A stretch of 64,000 nucleotides of DNA. It comes from Polaribacter sp. KT25b (GTDB taxonomy: Bacteria; Bacteroidota; Bacteroidia; Flavobacteriales; Flavobacteriaceae). The stretch covers positions 434,001-498,000 of the forward strand of contig NZ_LT629752.1 of NCBI RefSeq assembly GCF_900105145.1. The letters are read 5' to 3'. This document shows, piece by piece, positions 34,805 through 43,687 of the stretch. Both the position numbers and the translations under genes were made by a program. Within the stretch, counting starts at the first letter, position 1, and each line of letters starts with the position of its first letter. The notes below the pieces were generated by a model, which was given only the letters and a program-made list of their open reading frames with translations, searched no databases and had not been told where the DNA came from.

Positions 34805-35698
34805 ATGTATAAAGTAGAAGAAATATCAGAAAATAAGAGTAGTTTTTTAGAGTTAAAAAACCCGCATAATACAGCAAATGCAAGAATTTCTTTAAATGAA
34901 GGTGGAAGGCTTCAAGAATTAAAATTTAAGGATTTTTTTTTAATAAAAGATCAGCAAAATTTTGATTACAAAGATTCGTATGCATCTTCAATTTTGTTTC
35001 CGTTTGCAAGTAGAATTCAAGAAGGTAAATATTCGTTTGAAGATAAAGATTATCAGTTTTATTTAAATGAAACGGGTAAAAATGCATTGCATGGTTTGGT
35101 ATATAACCAAAAATTTGAGTTGATAAGTAAAGAAGAAAATGTTAATTTTTGTGCTGTTACAATAGCTTATAAAGAAACAAAAGTAATTGAAGGTTTTCCT
35201 TATACTTATAACATTTTTGTAACCTATACACTTTTTGAAAACGATATTAATTTATCTATAAAAATAAAAAATACAGATGCTAAAACCTTTCCTTTCACTT
35301 TAGGTTGGCATCCTTATTTTTTAAGTGATGATATAACTAAAAGTTCTTTAAGTTTTAAAAGTGATAAAAAAATTGAATTCAATGAGAATTTAATTACAAA
35401 AAAAGTGATAGATCATATAACTGAAGATGAATTTAAAATTGAAGACAAACAATTAGATGATTGTTTTATCCTAAATTCTGATGTTGTTCAATTTAAAACA
35501 CCAACATATCAGCTAGAAATTTCTACAGATAAAATAGAAAACTATTTGCAATTATACACACCAAAAGGGTTGCCTTTAATAGCGATTGAACCAATGACAG
35601 GTATTTCTAATAGTTTTAATAATAAAATAGGATTGCAAGTTTTAAAACCAAATGAAACGTATTCTATAACTTGGAATGTAAAATTCAATAATAATTAA
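34805..35698 (+). CDS. galM: Aldose 1-epimerase family protein
   Basis: Interconverts alpha and beta anomers of galactose or a similar sugar so that GalK can use it. The 297-residue beta-sandwich shows LHGLVYNQKFE (catalytic-site His), LGWHPYF (second His) and AIEPMTGISNSFN (Glu as base), the usual order for the family. No signal peptide, so cytosolic, consistent with the pathway. It lies 3 bases after the regulator gene and 10 bases before galK. Divergent from classic GalM in its N-terminal part, so the exact sugar is uncertain. Confidence 0.88.
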   Translation: MYKVEEISENKSSFLELKNPHNTANARISLNEGGRLQELKFKDFFLIKDQQNFDYKDSYASSILFPFASRIQEGKYSFEDKDYQFYLNETGKNALHGLVYNQKFELISKEENVNFCAVTIAYKETKVIEGFPYTYNIFVTYTLFENDINLSIKIKNTDAKTFPFTLGWHPYFLSDDITKSSLSFKSDKKIEFNENLITKKVIDHITEDEFKIEDKQLDDCFILNSDVVQFKTPTYQLEISTDKIENYLQLYTPKGLPLIAIEPMTGISNSFNNKIGLQVLKPNETYSITWNVKFNNN

Positions 35699-35708
35699 AT
35701 CCACAATA

Positions 35709-36857
35709 ATGAGCGCACAACTAATAAAAGATGTAAAAGCGAAGTTTTTAAAAACTTTTAATACAGAACCGATTCTTATTTTTTCTCCAGGTAGAATAAA
35801 TATTATTGGAGAACATACAGATTATAACGGCGGTTTTGTTTTTCCTGCGGCTGTAGATAAAGGTATTGCTGCTGCAATTCAAAAAAGTGATTCTGGTTCA
35901 AGTACCGCAATTGCTTTAGATTTAGATAGCACAATTAAGTTTGAATTAGATAAATTAAAACCATCTAAAGAAGGTAGTTGGGAAAACTATGTTTTTGGTG
36001 TGGTTGCAGAAATACAAAATAGAAATAAAGTTGTTGGCGATTTTAATATCATTTTTAAAGGAAATATTCCAGGAGGAGCAGGAATGTCATCATCTGCAGC
36101 TTTAGAAAATAGTGTAGTTTTTGGTTTAAATGAATTATTTGATTTAGGCTTAACAAAAACAGAAATGATTTTAATTTCCCAAAAAGCAGAACATAATTAT
36201 GTGGGTGTAAAATGTGGAATTATGGATCAATATGCAAGTATGTTTGGTATTAAAAACAACGCATTATTGTTAGATTGTAGAACCATAGAATCTAAACCTT
36301 ATGAAATTGATTTTAAAGATCATCAATTAATGTTGATAAACACAAACGTTAAACATAGTTTATCAGATAGTGCTTATAATGATAGACGTTCTGCATGTGA
36401 AAGCGTTGCAAAAATCTTAAATATTGAAACTTTAAGGGAAGCATCCGAAGAAGATTTAGAGGCAATTATAGACCAAGTTACGCCAGAAAATTATCAAAAA
36501 GCGTTGTATGTAATTCAAGAAATAGAAAGAACTCAAAAAGCAGCCATTGCAATTGAAGAAAACGATTTGGTTACTTTAGGTGCTTTAATTTATGCGTCTC
36601 ATAATGGTTTACAAAATCAATATAAAGTAAGTTGTGAGGAATTAGATTTCTTGGTAGATCAAGCTAAGAAAAATAAAAATGTGTTAGGAGCAAGAATGAT
36701 GGGTGGTGGTTTTGGTGGTTGTACAATTAATTTAATTGCAAAAACCGAAGCAAAATCTTTTGCAGAATCTGCATCTAAAGCATTTAAAAATAAATTTGAT
36801 AATGAGTGTTCTGTGTATTTTATAGAACTTTCTGATGGTACACATTTAGTAAAATAA
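35709..36857 (+). CDS. galK: Galactokinase
   Basis: Phosphorylates galactose to galactose-1-phosphate with ATP. The 382-residue GHMP kinase has the galactokinase signature GRINIIGEHTDYNGG (residues 28-42), the phosphate loop PGGAGMSSSAALE (about 120-132), CGIMDQYASMFG with the catalytic Asp, and GARMMGGGFGGCTI near the end. It is full length and placed between galM and galT with short gaps, completing the upper Leloir pathway in this operon. A UDP-galactose 4-epimerase (galE) is not in the window. Confidence 0.97.
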   Translation: MSAQLIKDVKAKFLKTFNTEPILIFSPGRINIIGEHTDYNGGFVFPAAVDKGIAAAIQKSDSGSSTAIALDLDSTIKFELDKLKPSKEGSWENYVFGVVAEIQNRNKVVGDFNIIFKGNIPGGAGMSSSAALENSVVFGLNELFDLGLTKTEMILISQKAEHNYVGVKCGIMDQYASMFGIKNNALLLDCRTIESKPYEIDFKDHQLMLINTNVKHSLSDSAYNDRRSACESVAKILNIETLREASEEDLEAIIDQVTPENYQKALYVIQEIERTQKAAIAIEENDLVTLGALIYASHNGLQNQYKVSCEELDFLVDQAKKNKNVLGARMMGGGFGGCTINLIAKTEAKSFAESASKAFKNKFDNECSVYFIELSDGTHLVK

Positions 36858-36877
36858 TCAACTAAAAAAGATATAAA

Positions 36878-37900
36878 ATGGAAAATACAAATTTACAAGA
36901 TTACTCACATAAGAGATTTAATATATTAACTGGCGAGTGGGTTTTGGTGTCTCCACACAGAGCAAAACGTCCTTGGCAAGGTCAAAATGAAGAAATATCA
37001 ACAGAAAAAAGACCTGCTTACGACGAAAGTTGTTATTTATGTGCAACAAATACACGTATTAACGGTGAAGTAAATCCTGATTATAAAGACGTATTTGTTT
37101 TTACAAATGATTTTGCAGCACTTCAAAAAGACTCACCTTCTTTTGCAGTAAATGATGGCTTGTTTAAAGCACAAAGCGAAACAGGTATCTGTAAAGTTAT
37201 TTGTTTTAGCCCAGATCATTCTAAGAGTTTGGCACAAATGGAAGTTGCAGACATTAAAAAAGTGGTAAATGCTTGGCAAAAAGAATACAAAGAATTAGGT
37301 GGAATTGATGGCATTAATTATGTTCAAATTTTTGAAAACAAAGGAGCTGTAATGGGTTGTAGTAATCCACATCCTCATGGTCAAATTTGGAGTCAATCTA
37401 CATTGCCAAATGAAGTTGATAAAAAAGATCAGCATCAAAAAGCGTATTTCGAAAAAAATAAAACGAGTCTTTTAGGTGATTATTTAAAACAAGAATTAGA
37501 AGCTAAAGAAAGAATTATTTTCGAGAATGATGATTTTGTTGTGTTAATTCCTTTTTGGGCAGTTTGGCCTTTTGAAGCAATGATTGCTCCTAAAAAAGCG
37601 CAAAAAAATATTTTAGAATTATCTGATAGTGAAGCCAAAGATTATGCTGAGGCAATTTCTGTAATCACGCAAGTGTATGATAAGTTGTTTAATACTTCTT
37701 TTCCGTATTCAAGCGGAATTCATCAATCGCCAACAGACGGAGAAGAAAACGAGCATTGGCATTGGCACATGAGTTTTTATCCGCCTTTATTAAGAAGTGC
37801 AACAGTTAAGAAGTTTATGGTTGGTTATGAGATGTTTGGTTCTCCTCAAAGAGATATTACGGCAGAAATTGCAGCTAAAAGATTAAGAGATTTACTATAA
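36878..37900 (+). CDS. galT: UDP-glucose--hexose-1-phosphate uridylyltransferase
   Basis: Swaps uridylyl groups between UDP-glucose and galactose-1-phosphate. The 340-residue protein has the nucleophile motif NPHPHGQIWSQS, the metal-binding CYLC pair (in ESCYLCATN), and the second metal-site HQSP..HWHWHMSFYPP. The N-terminal RFNILTGEWVLVSPHRAKRPWQG is typical. It is last in the galactose operon, 20 bases after galK. A possible terminator hairpin follows at 37935-37962. Confidence 0.97.
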   Translation: MENTNLQDYSHKRFNILTGEWVLVSPHRAKRPWQGQNEEISTEKRPAYDESCYLCATNTRINGEVNPDYKDVFVFTNDFAALQKDSPSFAVNDGLFKAQSETGICKVICFSPDHSKSLAQMEVADIKKVVNAWQKEYKELGGIDGINYVQIFENKGAVMGCSNPHPHGQIWSQSTLPNEVDKKDQHQKAYFEKNKTSLLGDYLKQELEAKERIIFENDDFVVLIPFWAVWPFEAMIAPKKAQKNILELSDSEAKDYAEAISVITQVYDKLFNTSFPYSSGIHQSPTDGEENEHWHWHMSFYPPLLRSATVKKFMVGYEMFGSPQRDITAEIAAKRLRDLL

Positions 37901-37934
37901 ATAGTTAAAAACATAAAGTGATAAAGCTTTAAAT

Positions 37935-37962
37935 ATTGCAGAATTTTAAGGGATTCTGCAAT
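37935..37962 (+). terminator. Possible terminator after galT
   Basis: A perfect 10-bp stem ATTGCAGAAT/ATTCTGCAAT with an 8-base loop, followed by only a modest T-rich stretch (TTGTTT). It is a plausible transcript end before the Phe/Tyr promoter. Confidence 0.55.
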
Positions 37963-38037
37963 TTGTTTAGCTATTATGTAGCATAATTTGGTATTTTTAC
38001 TTAATCCATAAAAATTCATAAAGTTTTTTAATAATAT

Positions 38038-38067
38038 TTGTAAATACCAATTTAATCTTTAGATTTG
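38038..38067 (+). promoter_or_regulatory. Promoter of the Phe/Tyr biosynthesis operon
   Basis: TTG (38038-38040), exactly 19 bases, TAGATTTG (38060-38067). It places the transcript start near 38074, about 15 bases before the leader peptide ATG. Confidence 0.82.
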
Positions 38068-38089
38068 TTGCTCACAAAGAAAAATTAAA

Positions 38090-38170
38090 ATGTTAAATAA
38101 CAATTTTACACGTTTCTATTTCTACTTTTATTTTTACAATAAAAGAAGAGACTTTGTATCGTGTTATTAA
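38090..38170 (+). CDS. Phe/Tyr leader peptide of a transcription attenuator
   Basis: A 26-codon frame starts at ATG 38090 and ends at TAA 38168-38170. Codons 9-16 read FYFYFYFY, and further Phe or Tyr codons are at 6, 22 and 26, so 11 of 26 codons are Phe or Tyr. It lies between a good promoter and a terminator ahead of pheA. This is the architecture of amino-acid leader peptides (PheL, TrpL): slow decoding of Phe or Tyr codons reports low charged tRNA. Its last codons overlap the 5' strand of the antiterminator (38148-38159), so a ribosome finishing translation would mask it. Too short for normal gene calling; the peptide itself probably has no other role. Confidence 0.85.
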   Translation: MLNNNFTRFYFYFYFYNKRRDFVSCY

Positions 38171-38221
38171 GCATCACATATAAAATATAAAGTCTCGAAT
38201 CTAATTCGAGGCTTTTTTTTT
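38148..38221 (+). promoter_or_regulatory. Attenuator: antiterminator/terminator pair before pheA
   Basis: The antiterminator is 38148-38159 paired with 38185-38196 (12 bp, one G-T). The terminator is 38192-38199 paired with 38205-38212 (GTCTCGAA/TTCGAGGC, one G-T, extendable by A-T pairs) with a run of nine Ts from 38213. The two share 38192-38196, so only one can form. A ribosome stalled on the FYFYFYFY codons leaves the antiterminator strand free (genes on); a ribosome reaching the stop codon covers it (genes off). Confidence 0.88.
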
Positions 38222-38238
38222 GACATTATTTTAAATTA

Positions 38239-39063
38239 ATGAATAAAATTATTGCCATACAAGGAGCTCAAGGCTCAAATCATCATAAGGTTGCATGCGA
38301 CTTTTATGGGGAATCTGTAAAATTAAAAGAATGCATGTCTTTTGATGTTTTAGTAGATTGTCTTTTAGATAAATCTGCAAACCTTGGTGTCATGGCTTTA
38401 GAGAATACGATTGCAGGTTCTATAATACCTAATTATGCATTAATTGATAATCATAATTTGCACATTATTGGCGAAGAATATTTAAATATTCATCATCATT
38501 TAATGGCTTTAGAAGGTCAAAGTCTTGCAGACATTAAAGAAGTTTGGTCACATCCAATGGCATTATTACAATGTAAAGAATTCTTTAAAAAACATCCACA
38601 TATAAAATTAGTAGAAGATGTAGATACTGCAGAAGTTGCAAAAAGAATAGCGAAACAAAATTTAGTTGGTATTGCAGCAATTGCTCCAAAAATTGCAGCA
38701 GATATTTTTAAATTAGTTGTTATTGAAGACGGAATTCAAACCATAAAAGACAACTCTACAAGATTTGTAATTGTTCAAACAACAAAACCAGAAGAAGATG
38801 AAAATGTAAATAAAGCATCAATTAAATTTCAATTAAATCATAAAAGAGGAAGTTTGGCAGCCATTTTAAATGCCATGAGCGATTGTAAAATGAATTTAAC
38901 TAAAATACAATCTTTACCAGTAATAGATACTCCTTGGAAATATTCTTTTTTTGTAGATGTAACTTTTGAGGATTATAAAGACTATCAAAAAGCATATTCT
39001 TTGATAGAAATTATGGCAGAAGATTTTAAGGTTTTAGGAGTTTACAAAAACGGAAGAAAATAA
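38239..39063 (+). CDS. pheA: Prephenate dehydratase
   Basis: Makes phenylpyruvate from prephenate. The 274-residue protein has the catalytic domain (AIQGAQGSNHHKVACDFYG at the start, LENTIAGSI, and the DNSTRFVIV motif with catalytic Thr) and a C-terminal ACT domain (residues about 190-274, GSLAAILNAMSDCKMNLTKIQSLP). In Phe-regulated dehydratases the ACT domain carries GALV and ESRP motifs; here the second reads IQSLP, so Phe inhibition may be altered. No chorismate mutase domain is attached: that activity is on the DAHP synthase fusion downstream. First structural gene after the attenuator. Confidence 0.95.
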   Translation: MNKIIAIQGAQGSNHHKVACDFYGESVKLKECMSFDVLVDCLLDKSANLGVMALENTIAGSIIPNYALIDNHNLHIIGEEYLNIHHHLMALEGQSLADIKEVWSHPMALLQCKEFFKKHPHIKLVEDVDTAEVAKRIAKQNLVGIAAIAPKIAADIFKLVVIEDGIQTIKDNSTRFVIVQTTKPEEDENVNKASIKFQLNHKRGSLAAILNAMSDCKMNLTKIQSLPVIDTPWKYSFFVDVTFEDYKDYQKAYSLIEIMAEDFKVLGVYKNGRK

Positions 39064-39073
39064 CGAAGTTATT

Positions 39074-40231
39074 ATGATACAACCAGCTAAAAGATTAGAT
39101 ACAGTTAAAGAATATTATTTCTCTATAAAATTAAGAGAAGTAAGAAATTTAGTAGCTGCAGGAAAACCAATTATCAATATGGGAATTGGATCTCCAGATT
39201 TGCAACCACCAGCAAAAGTTATTGAAGCAATTCAAGGAAGCTTAGCAGATGCAAATGCACATAAATATCAATCATATCAAGGTTTGCCAGAGTTAAGGAT
39301 GGCAATTGCAGATTTTTATAAAAATAAATATGCAGTAGATTCAAATCCAGAAAACGAGATTTTACCTTTAATGGGAAGCAAAGAGGGAATTATGCATATT
39401 TCTATGGCTTTTTTAAATGAAGGCGATCAAGTATTAATTCCCAATCCAGGCTATCCAACATACACATCAGTAACAAATTTAGTCGGAGCAGAACCACTTT
39501 TTTATAATTTAAGTGATGAAAATAACTGGCAACCAAATTTTGAGGAATTAGAAAATCAAGATTTATCAAATGTAAAATTAATGTGGGTAAACTATCCACA
39601 CATGCCAACAGGCACAAACGCAACGATTGAAACGTTAGAAAAATTAGTGGCTTTTGGTAAAAAACATCAGATATTAATTATTAATGACAATCCGTATAGT
39701 TTTATTTTAAATGATAAACCTATCAGTATTTTACAAGTTGAAGGCGCAAAAGATATTGCTTTAGAGTTAAATTCTTTAAGCAAAACCTTTAATATGGCAG
39801 GTTGGCGAGTTGGTATGGTTTTGGGAAATGCTAAATACATCAACGAGATTTTAAAAGTAAAATCTAATATGGATTCTGGTATGTTTTACGGAATTCAAAA
39901 AGGAGCAATAGAAGCTTTACAACTTTCTGATGATTGGTTTGCTTCTCAAAATAAAATTTATGAAGAACGCAGAAATTTAATTTGGCAATTGGCAGATAAA
40001 TTAGATGCTACTTATAATAAAAATTCAACGGGTTTATTTGTTTGGGCAAAAATTCCTGAAGGAAAAAAATCTGAAGAAGTTACAGATGCAGTGTTGTATG
40101 AGAATGATATTTTTATCACACCAGGAACTATTTTTGGTTCACAAGGAGAAGGATATATTCGTTTTTCATTATGTGTAACTACAGATGTAATTAAAGAAGC
40201 AATTAGTAGGTTTTTAGTTATTGGCAATTAG
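39074..40231 (+). CDS. Class I/II aminotransferase, probable aromatic amino acid aminotransferase
   Basis: A fold-type I PLP enzyme of 385 aa with Lys237 in LNSLSKTFNMAGWRVG, the NYPHMPTG motif, NDNPYSFIL, and the C-terminal substrate-binding Arg in GYIRFSL. Lying between pheA and tyrA, it most likely transaminates phenylpyruvate and 4-hydroxyphenylpyruvate to Phe and Tyr. By family alone it could also be an aspartate or LL-diaminopimelate-type aminotransferase. It starts 10 bases after pheA. Its stop lies in a block of short repeated words. Confidence 0.88.
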   Translation: MIQPAKRLDTVKEYYFSIKLREVRNLVAAGKPIINMGIGSPDLQPPAKVIEAIQGSLADANAHKYQSYQGLPELRMAIADFYKNKYAVDSNPENEILPLMGSKEGIMHISMAFLNEGDQVLIPNPGYPTYTSVTNLVGAEPLFYNLSDENNWQPNFEELENQDLSNVKLMWVNYPHMPTGTNATIETLEKLVAFGKKHQILIINDNPYSFILNDKPISILQVEGAKDIALELNSLSKTFNMAGWRVGMVLGNAKYINEILKVKSNMDSGMFYGIQKGAIEALQLSDDWFASQNKIYEERRNLIWQLADKLDATYNKNSTGLFVWAKIPEGKKSEEVTDAVLYENDIFITPGTIFGSQGEGYIRFSLCVTTDVIKEAISRFLVIGN

Positions 40232-40288
40232 CCATTAGCAAAAGTAGAATAGCTAATAGCAAAAAGCTAAAGGCGAAAAGCGGAAGAA
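40226..40288. repeat. Word-like repeat between aminotransferase and tyrA
   Basis: Built of AGCTAATAGC/TTAGCCATTAGC variants that can pair (TTAGCCATTAGC with GCTAATAGCAAAAAGCTAA). It closely resembles the block at 13825-13925. It runs from the last codons of the upstream gene to the tyrA start. Confidence 0.55.
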
Positions 40289-41140
40289 ATGAAAAATATT
40301 TACATGATTGGTATTGGTTTAATTGGCGGTAGTTTTGCTATCGACATTAAAAAAAACAATCCAGATGTTGTAATTCACGGAATTAGTAGAAAAGACGAAA
40401 CCTTAAATAAGGCGTTAGAATTAAAGCTAATTGATAAAAAAGCAACTTTAGACGATTTAGAAAATGCAGATTTAGTAATTGTTTCTATTCCGGTTGATGC
40501 TACCGTAAAATTATTGCCAACAATTTTAGATAAAATCTCTGATAATGGATTGGTTGTAGATGCTGGATCAACAAAAGAAGCAATTTGTAAAGCAGTTGAA
40601 CATCATCCAAAAAGAAGAAATTTTTTAGCATGTCATCCAATTGCAGGAACAGAAAATTCTGGACCAACAGCAGCGATTTCTGGCTTATACGTTGGAAAAA
40701 CGAACATTATTTGCGAAGTAGAAAAGACAACTTTTAAGCTTCAAGAAAAAGCTTTAGAACTTTTTAGAGCCATTGGAATGCGTATTAGATACATGGACCC
40801 AGTTTCTCATGACAAGCATATTGCGTATGTTTCGCACTTATCTCACATTAGTGCATTTATGTTAGGTAAAACGGTCATTGATAAAGAAAGAAACGAGCGC
40901 GATATTTTTGATATGGCAGGTTCAGGATTTGCGTCAACAGTTCGTTTGGCAAAAAGTTCGCCAGCAATGTGGACACCAATTTTTGAACAAAATAAAGCCA
41001 ACGTCATAGAATCGTTAGAAGAATACATCAATAATTTACAACATTTTAAAGAATTGATGCAACAAGATAATTTCTCAGACATTTTTAACGAAATGGAGAA
41101 CACAAATTATATAAAACAAATTTTAAACGGCATAAAATAA
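40289..41140 (+). CDS. tyrA: Prephenate dehydrogenase
   Basis: Oxidatively decarboxylates prephenate to 4-hydroxyphenylpyruvate. The 283-residue protein opens with the NAD-binding motif MIGIGLIGGSFAIDIKK, has VDAGSTKEAI, the catalytic HPIAGTENSGP (His) and SHDKHIAYVSHLSH. It has no fused mutase or ACT domain. It is the third gene of the operon; the DAHP synthase-chorismate mutase gene follows 21 bases later, so one transcript carries the whole branch from DAHP entry and chorismate to Phe and Tyr except the common aro steps. Confidence 0.96.
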   Translation: MKNIYMIGIGLIGGSFAIDIKKNNPDVVIHGISRKDETLNKALELKLIDKKATLDDLENADLVIVSIPVDATVKLLPTILDKISDNGLVVDAGSTKEAICKAVEHHPKRRNFLACHPIAGTENSGPTAAISGLYVGKTNIICEVEKTTFKLQEKALELFRAIGMRIRYMDPVSHDKHIAYVSHLSHISAFMLGKTVIDKERNERDIFDMAGSGFASTVRLAKSSPAMWTPIFEQNKANVIESLEEYINNLQHFKELMQQDNFSDIFNEMENTNYIKQILNGIK

Positions 41141-41161
41141 TAAGCCACAACAAGTAGAAAA

Positions 41162-42244
41162 ATGGAGAATACAAAAGAATTAAGAACATGGTTGGACGAT
41201 ATGAAATTAGATCATCCACTAGTAATAGCAGGGCCTTGTAGTGCAGAAACCGAAGAACAGGTTTTAAAAATAGCACACGAATTAAAAGATTCTGATGTAA
41301 ATTATTTTAGAGCGGGAATTTGGAAACCAAGAACAAGACCAGGAAATTTTGAAGGTGTAGGTGCTTTAGGTTTAAAATGGTTACAAAAAGTAAAAGCAGA
41401 AACAGGTATGAAAACCTGTACAGAAGTTGCCAATGCAGCACATGTAAAATTAGCTTTAGAGTACGATGTAGATTTATTATGGATTGGTGCACGTTCTACC
41501 GTATCTCCTTTTATTATGCAAGAAATTGCAGAAGCATTAGAAGGTACAGATAAAATTGTATTAGTTAAAAATCCAGTAAATCCAGATTTAGCTTTATGGT
41601 TAGGTGGTATCGAAAGATTATATACTGCTGGAATCAAAAATTTAGGAGCAATTCACAGAGGGTTTTCAACATACGAAAAAACGAAATATAGAAACACTCC
41701 AGAATGGCAATTAGCTATCGAGTTTCAAAATAAATTTCCGGATTTACCATTAATCAACGATCCTTCTCATATTACAGGAAATAGAGACATGGTTTTTGAT
41801 GTTTGTCAGACTGCTTTAGATTTAAACTTCGATGGTTTAATGATTGAGACTCATTACGATCCAGAAAATGCTTGGTCTGATGCAGCACAACAAGTTACAC
41901 CAGATTCTTTAAAGAAAATTATGCAAGACTTAAAAGTTAAAAAAGAAACTGAAACTGCAGTTAGTTACAGAGAACCTTTAGAAAACTTAAGAGCTCAAAT
42001 TAACGTTGTAGATGATCAATTAATCGATTTGTTAGGAAAACGTATGAAAGTAGCAGACCAAATAGGTGAGTTAAAGAAAGAGCAAAATGTTGCTGTTTTA
42101 CAATCACGTCGTTGGAACGAGATTTTAGGAAACATGGTTATGGAAGGTAATAGTAAAGGTTTAAGTGAAGAATTTATATTAAAAATGTTTAAAGCAATTC
42201 ATCAAGAATCAATAAATCATCAAGAAAAGATTATTAACGCATAA
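41162..42244 (+). CDS. Bifunctional 3-deoxy-7-phosphoheptulonate synthase / chorismate mutase (type II)
   Basis: Two activities in 360 residues. The N-terminal DAHP synthase (about 1-255) is of the type I-beta class: VIAGPCSAETEEQ at residues 20-32, FRAGIWKPRTRPG, LVKNPVNPDLALW, and HRGFSTYEK..NDPSHITG. The C-terminal AroQ chorismate mutase is about residues 265-355 (LENLRAQINVVDDQLIDLLGKRMKVADQIGELKKEQNVAVLQSRRWNEIL, with the conserved Arg, Lys and Gln). In such fusions the mutase domain can also serve as the feedback sensor of the synthase. Last gene of the Phe/Tyr operon; a terminator follows at 42299. Confidence 0.96.
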   Translation: MENTKELRTWLDDMKLDHPLVIAGPCSAETEEQVLKIAHELKDSDVNYFRAGIWKPRTRPGNFEGVGALGLKWLQKVKAETGMKTCTEVANAAHVKLALEYDVDLLWIGARSTVSPFIMQEIAEALEGTDKIVLVKNPVNPDLALWLGGIERLYTAGIKNLGAIHRGFSTYEKTKYRNTPEWQLAIEFQNKFPDLPLINDPSHITGNRDMVFDVCQTALDLNFDGLMIETHYDPENAWSDAAQQVTPDSLKKIMQDLKVKKETETAVSYREPLENLRAQINVVDDQLIDLLGKRMKVADQIGELKKEQNVAVLQSRRWNEILGNMVMEGNSKGLSEEFILKMFKAIHQESINHQEKIINA

Positions 42245-42298
42245 TAATCTGAGAAGATTATGCTGAACTTGTTTCAGTATCATTATCGATTTATATTT

Positions 42299-42339
42299 AA
42301 ATGCCTTCAAGTTTTTTAAAATTTGAAGGTATTTTTTTT
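42299..42339 (+). terminator. Terminator of the Phe/Tyr operon
   Basis: AATGCCTTCAA and TTGAAGGTATT pair over 11 bp (one G-T) and are followed by eight or nine Ts. A short spurious frame starts inside the stem. Confidence 0.85.
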
Positions 42340-42437
42340 GGGCGTTACCAAGCAAAAAAGCTTGGTCAGGCTTTCACACTCGCTTTTTTTGTAGAAAAAA
42401 CAAAAAAGAGCTCAAACAATTGCTCAATCCTTAACGC
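42340..42437 (+). repeat. Dispersed MITE-like repeat, copy B (near-complete short form)
   Basis: Begins GGGCGTTACC, contains CACACTCGCTTTTTTTG, CAAAAAAGAGCTCAAAC and TCAATCCTTAACGC. The ends GCGTTA and TAACGC are inverted repeats. It abuts the operon terminator exactly. Confidence 0.7.
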
Positions 42438-42712
42438 AAAAGCGAACTTTAATAAGGAAATTTTTAGAACTATTACTTTAGAATTTTTACAAATCTCATA
42501 ATATTTACAAACCTCACAGGTTTACTTTTCCACAAAAAGATGTTTTCTATCATTCAATGTGTGGAAAAAAAATGGTTTTTCTAAAACTGTCACTTCGAGT
42601 GAAATTTCTTTTTCAGAAATTTTGTATCGAGAAGTTTTTTTTAATTCATGATTTCATACCAATTTCAATCCAATTTTTCTTAAATCAATTTTAATTCTGC
42701 ATCTTTGTAGTA
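42438..42712 (+). other. Non-coding gap before rsgA
   Basis: No gene seen. A palindromic intergenic unit occurs at about 42590-42640 (CTGTCACTTCGAGTGAAATTTC paired loosely with AGAAATTTTGTATCGAGAAG), of the same general class as the element at 18690. The rest is AT-rich. A TGCATCTTTG box near 42700 might serve rsgA but fits the consensus poorly. Confidence 0.5.
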
Positions 42713-43684
42713 ATGACAGGAATCGTATACAAATCTACAGGAAGTTGGTATCAAGTAAAATCTGATAACGAAGAATTTTACCAATGTAGAATAAAAGGAA
42801 AATTCAGAATAAAAGGCATCAAAAGTACCAACCCAATTGCAGTTGGAGATAAAGTTGTGTTCGATTTAGAAAAGAAAGGAGGTGAAGAAACAGGCGTTAT
42901 TAAAAAGATTTTAGACAGAGATAATTTCATTGTTCGTAAATCTGTAAACCTTTCTAAGCAAATACATATTATTGCAGCGAATATCGATCAGGTTTTTTTG
43001 CTGATTACGATTGATAATCCACCAACTTTTACGGCGTTTATAGATCGTTTTTTAGTTTCTACAAGAGCGTATAGAATAGATACTATTCTAGTCTTTAATA
43101 AAATAGATTCGTATGAAATTGAGCAAAGAGCAGAAATTTTATATTTAAAAGATATTTACGAAAAAATAGGTTATAGATGTATAGAAGTTTCATCAACAGA
43201 AAATATAAATGTTGATAAAATTAAAGAACTAATGACTGGTAAAACATCGATGTTTGTTGGTCATTCTGGCGTAGGGAAATCTACTTTAGTAAATGCAATT
43301 GAACCTACATTAAATTTAAAAACCAAAGAGATTTCCGATCAACATAATCAAGGAAAACATACCACAACGTTTGCAGAAATGTTCGATTTAAGTTTTGATG
43401 CTAAAATTATAGATACGCCAGGAATTAAAGGTTTCGGAATTGTAGATATCGATAAATATGAATTAGGAGATTATTTTCCTGAGTTTTTTGAAATGAAACA
43501 ACATTGTAAATTCAATAATTGTTTGCATTTAAAAGAACCAAATTGTGCGGTAAAAGAAGCTCTAGAAACCGAAGAAATTTCTTGGTCCCGTTATAAAAGT
43601 TATCTTCAAATTTTAAACGGAGAAGAAGAATCTGAACATTACAGAACAGATATTTGGGACGGAGAAGAAGACGAAGTAGATTAA
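42713..43684 (+). CDS. rsgA: Ribosome small-subunit maturation GTPase A
   Basis: A circularly permuted GTPase that acts in late 30S assembly. The 323-residue protein has an N-terminal OB domain (about 1-70), then the permuted motifs in the order G4 (NKID near residue 129), G1 (GHSGVGKSTLVN near 182-193) and G3 (DTPG). A C-terminal zinc-finger segment (CKFNNCLHLKEPNC, with Cys/His ligands) completes it. Full length. It heads a run of tRNA and ribosome housekeeping genes; dtd begins 3 bases after its stop. Confidence 0.97.
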   Translation: MTGIVYKSTGSWYQVKSDNEEFYQCRIKGKFRIKGIKSTNPIAVGDKVVFDLEKKGGEETGVIKKILDRDNFIVRKSVNLSKQIHIIAANIDQVFLLITIDNPPTFTAFIDRFLVSTRAYRIDTILVFNKIDSYEIEQRAEILYLKDIYEKIGYRCIEVSSTENINVDKIKELMTGKTSMFVGHSGVGKSTLVNAIEPTLNLKTKEISDQHNQGKHTTTFAEMFDLSFDAKIIDTPGIKGFGIVDIDKYELGDYFPEFFEMKQHCKFNNCLHLKEPNCAVKEALETEEISWSRYKSYLQILNGEEESEHYRTDIWDGEEDEVD

Positions 43685-43687
43685 AAT

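Noticed and set aside
33803..42244. Possible horizontally acquired island (gal and Phe/Tyr operons)
   Set aside because: Base composition, codon use and promoter style look the same as in the flanks, with no integrase, tRNA-end repeat or att-like sites. Nothing supports an island.
42301..42501. 66-codon frame after DAHP synthase
   Set aside because: It starts inside a terminator stem and covers a dispersed repeat. No protein features.
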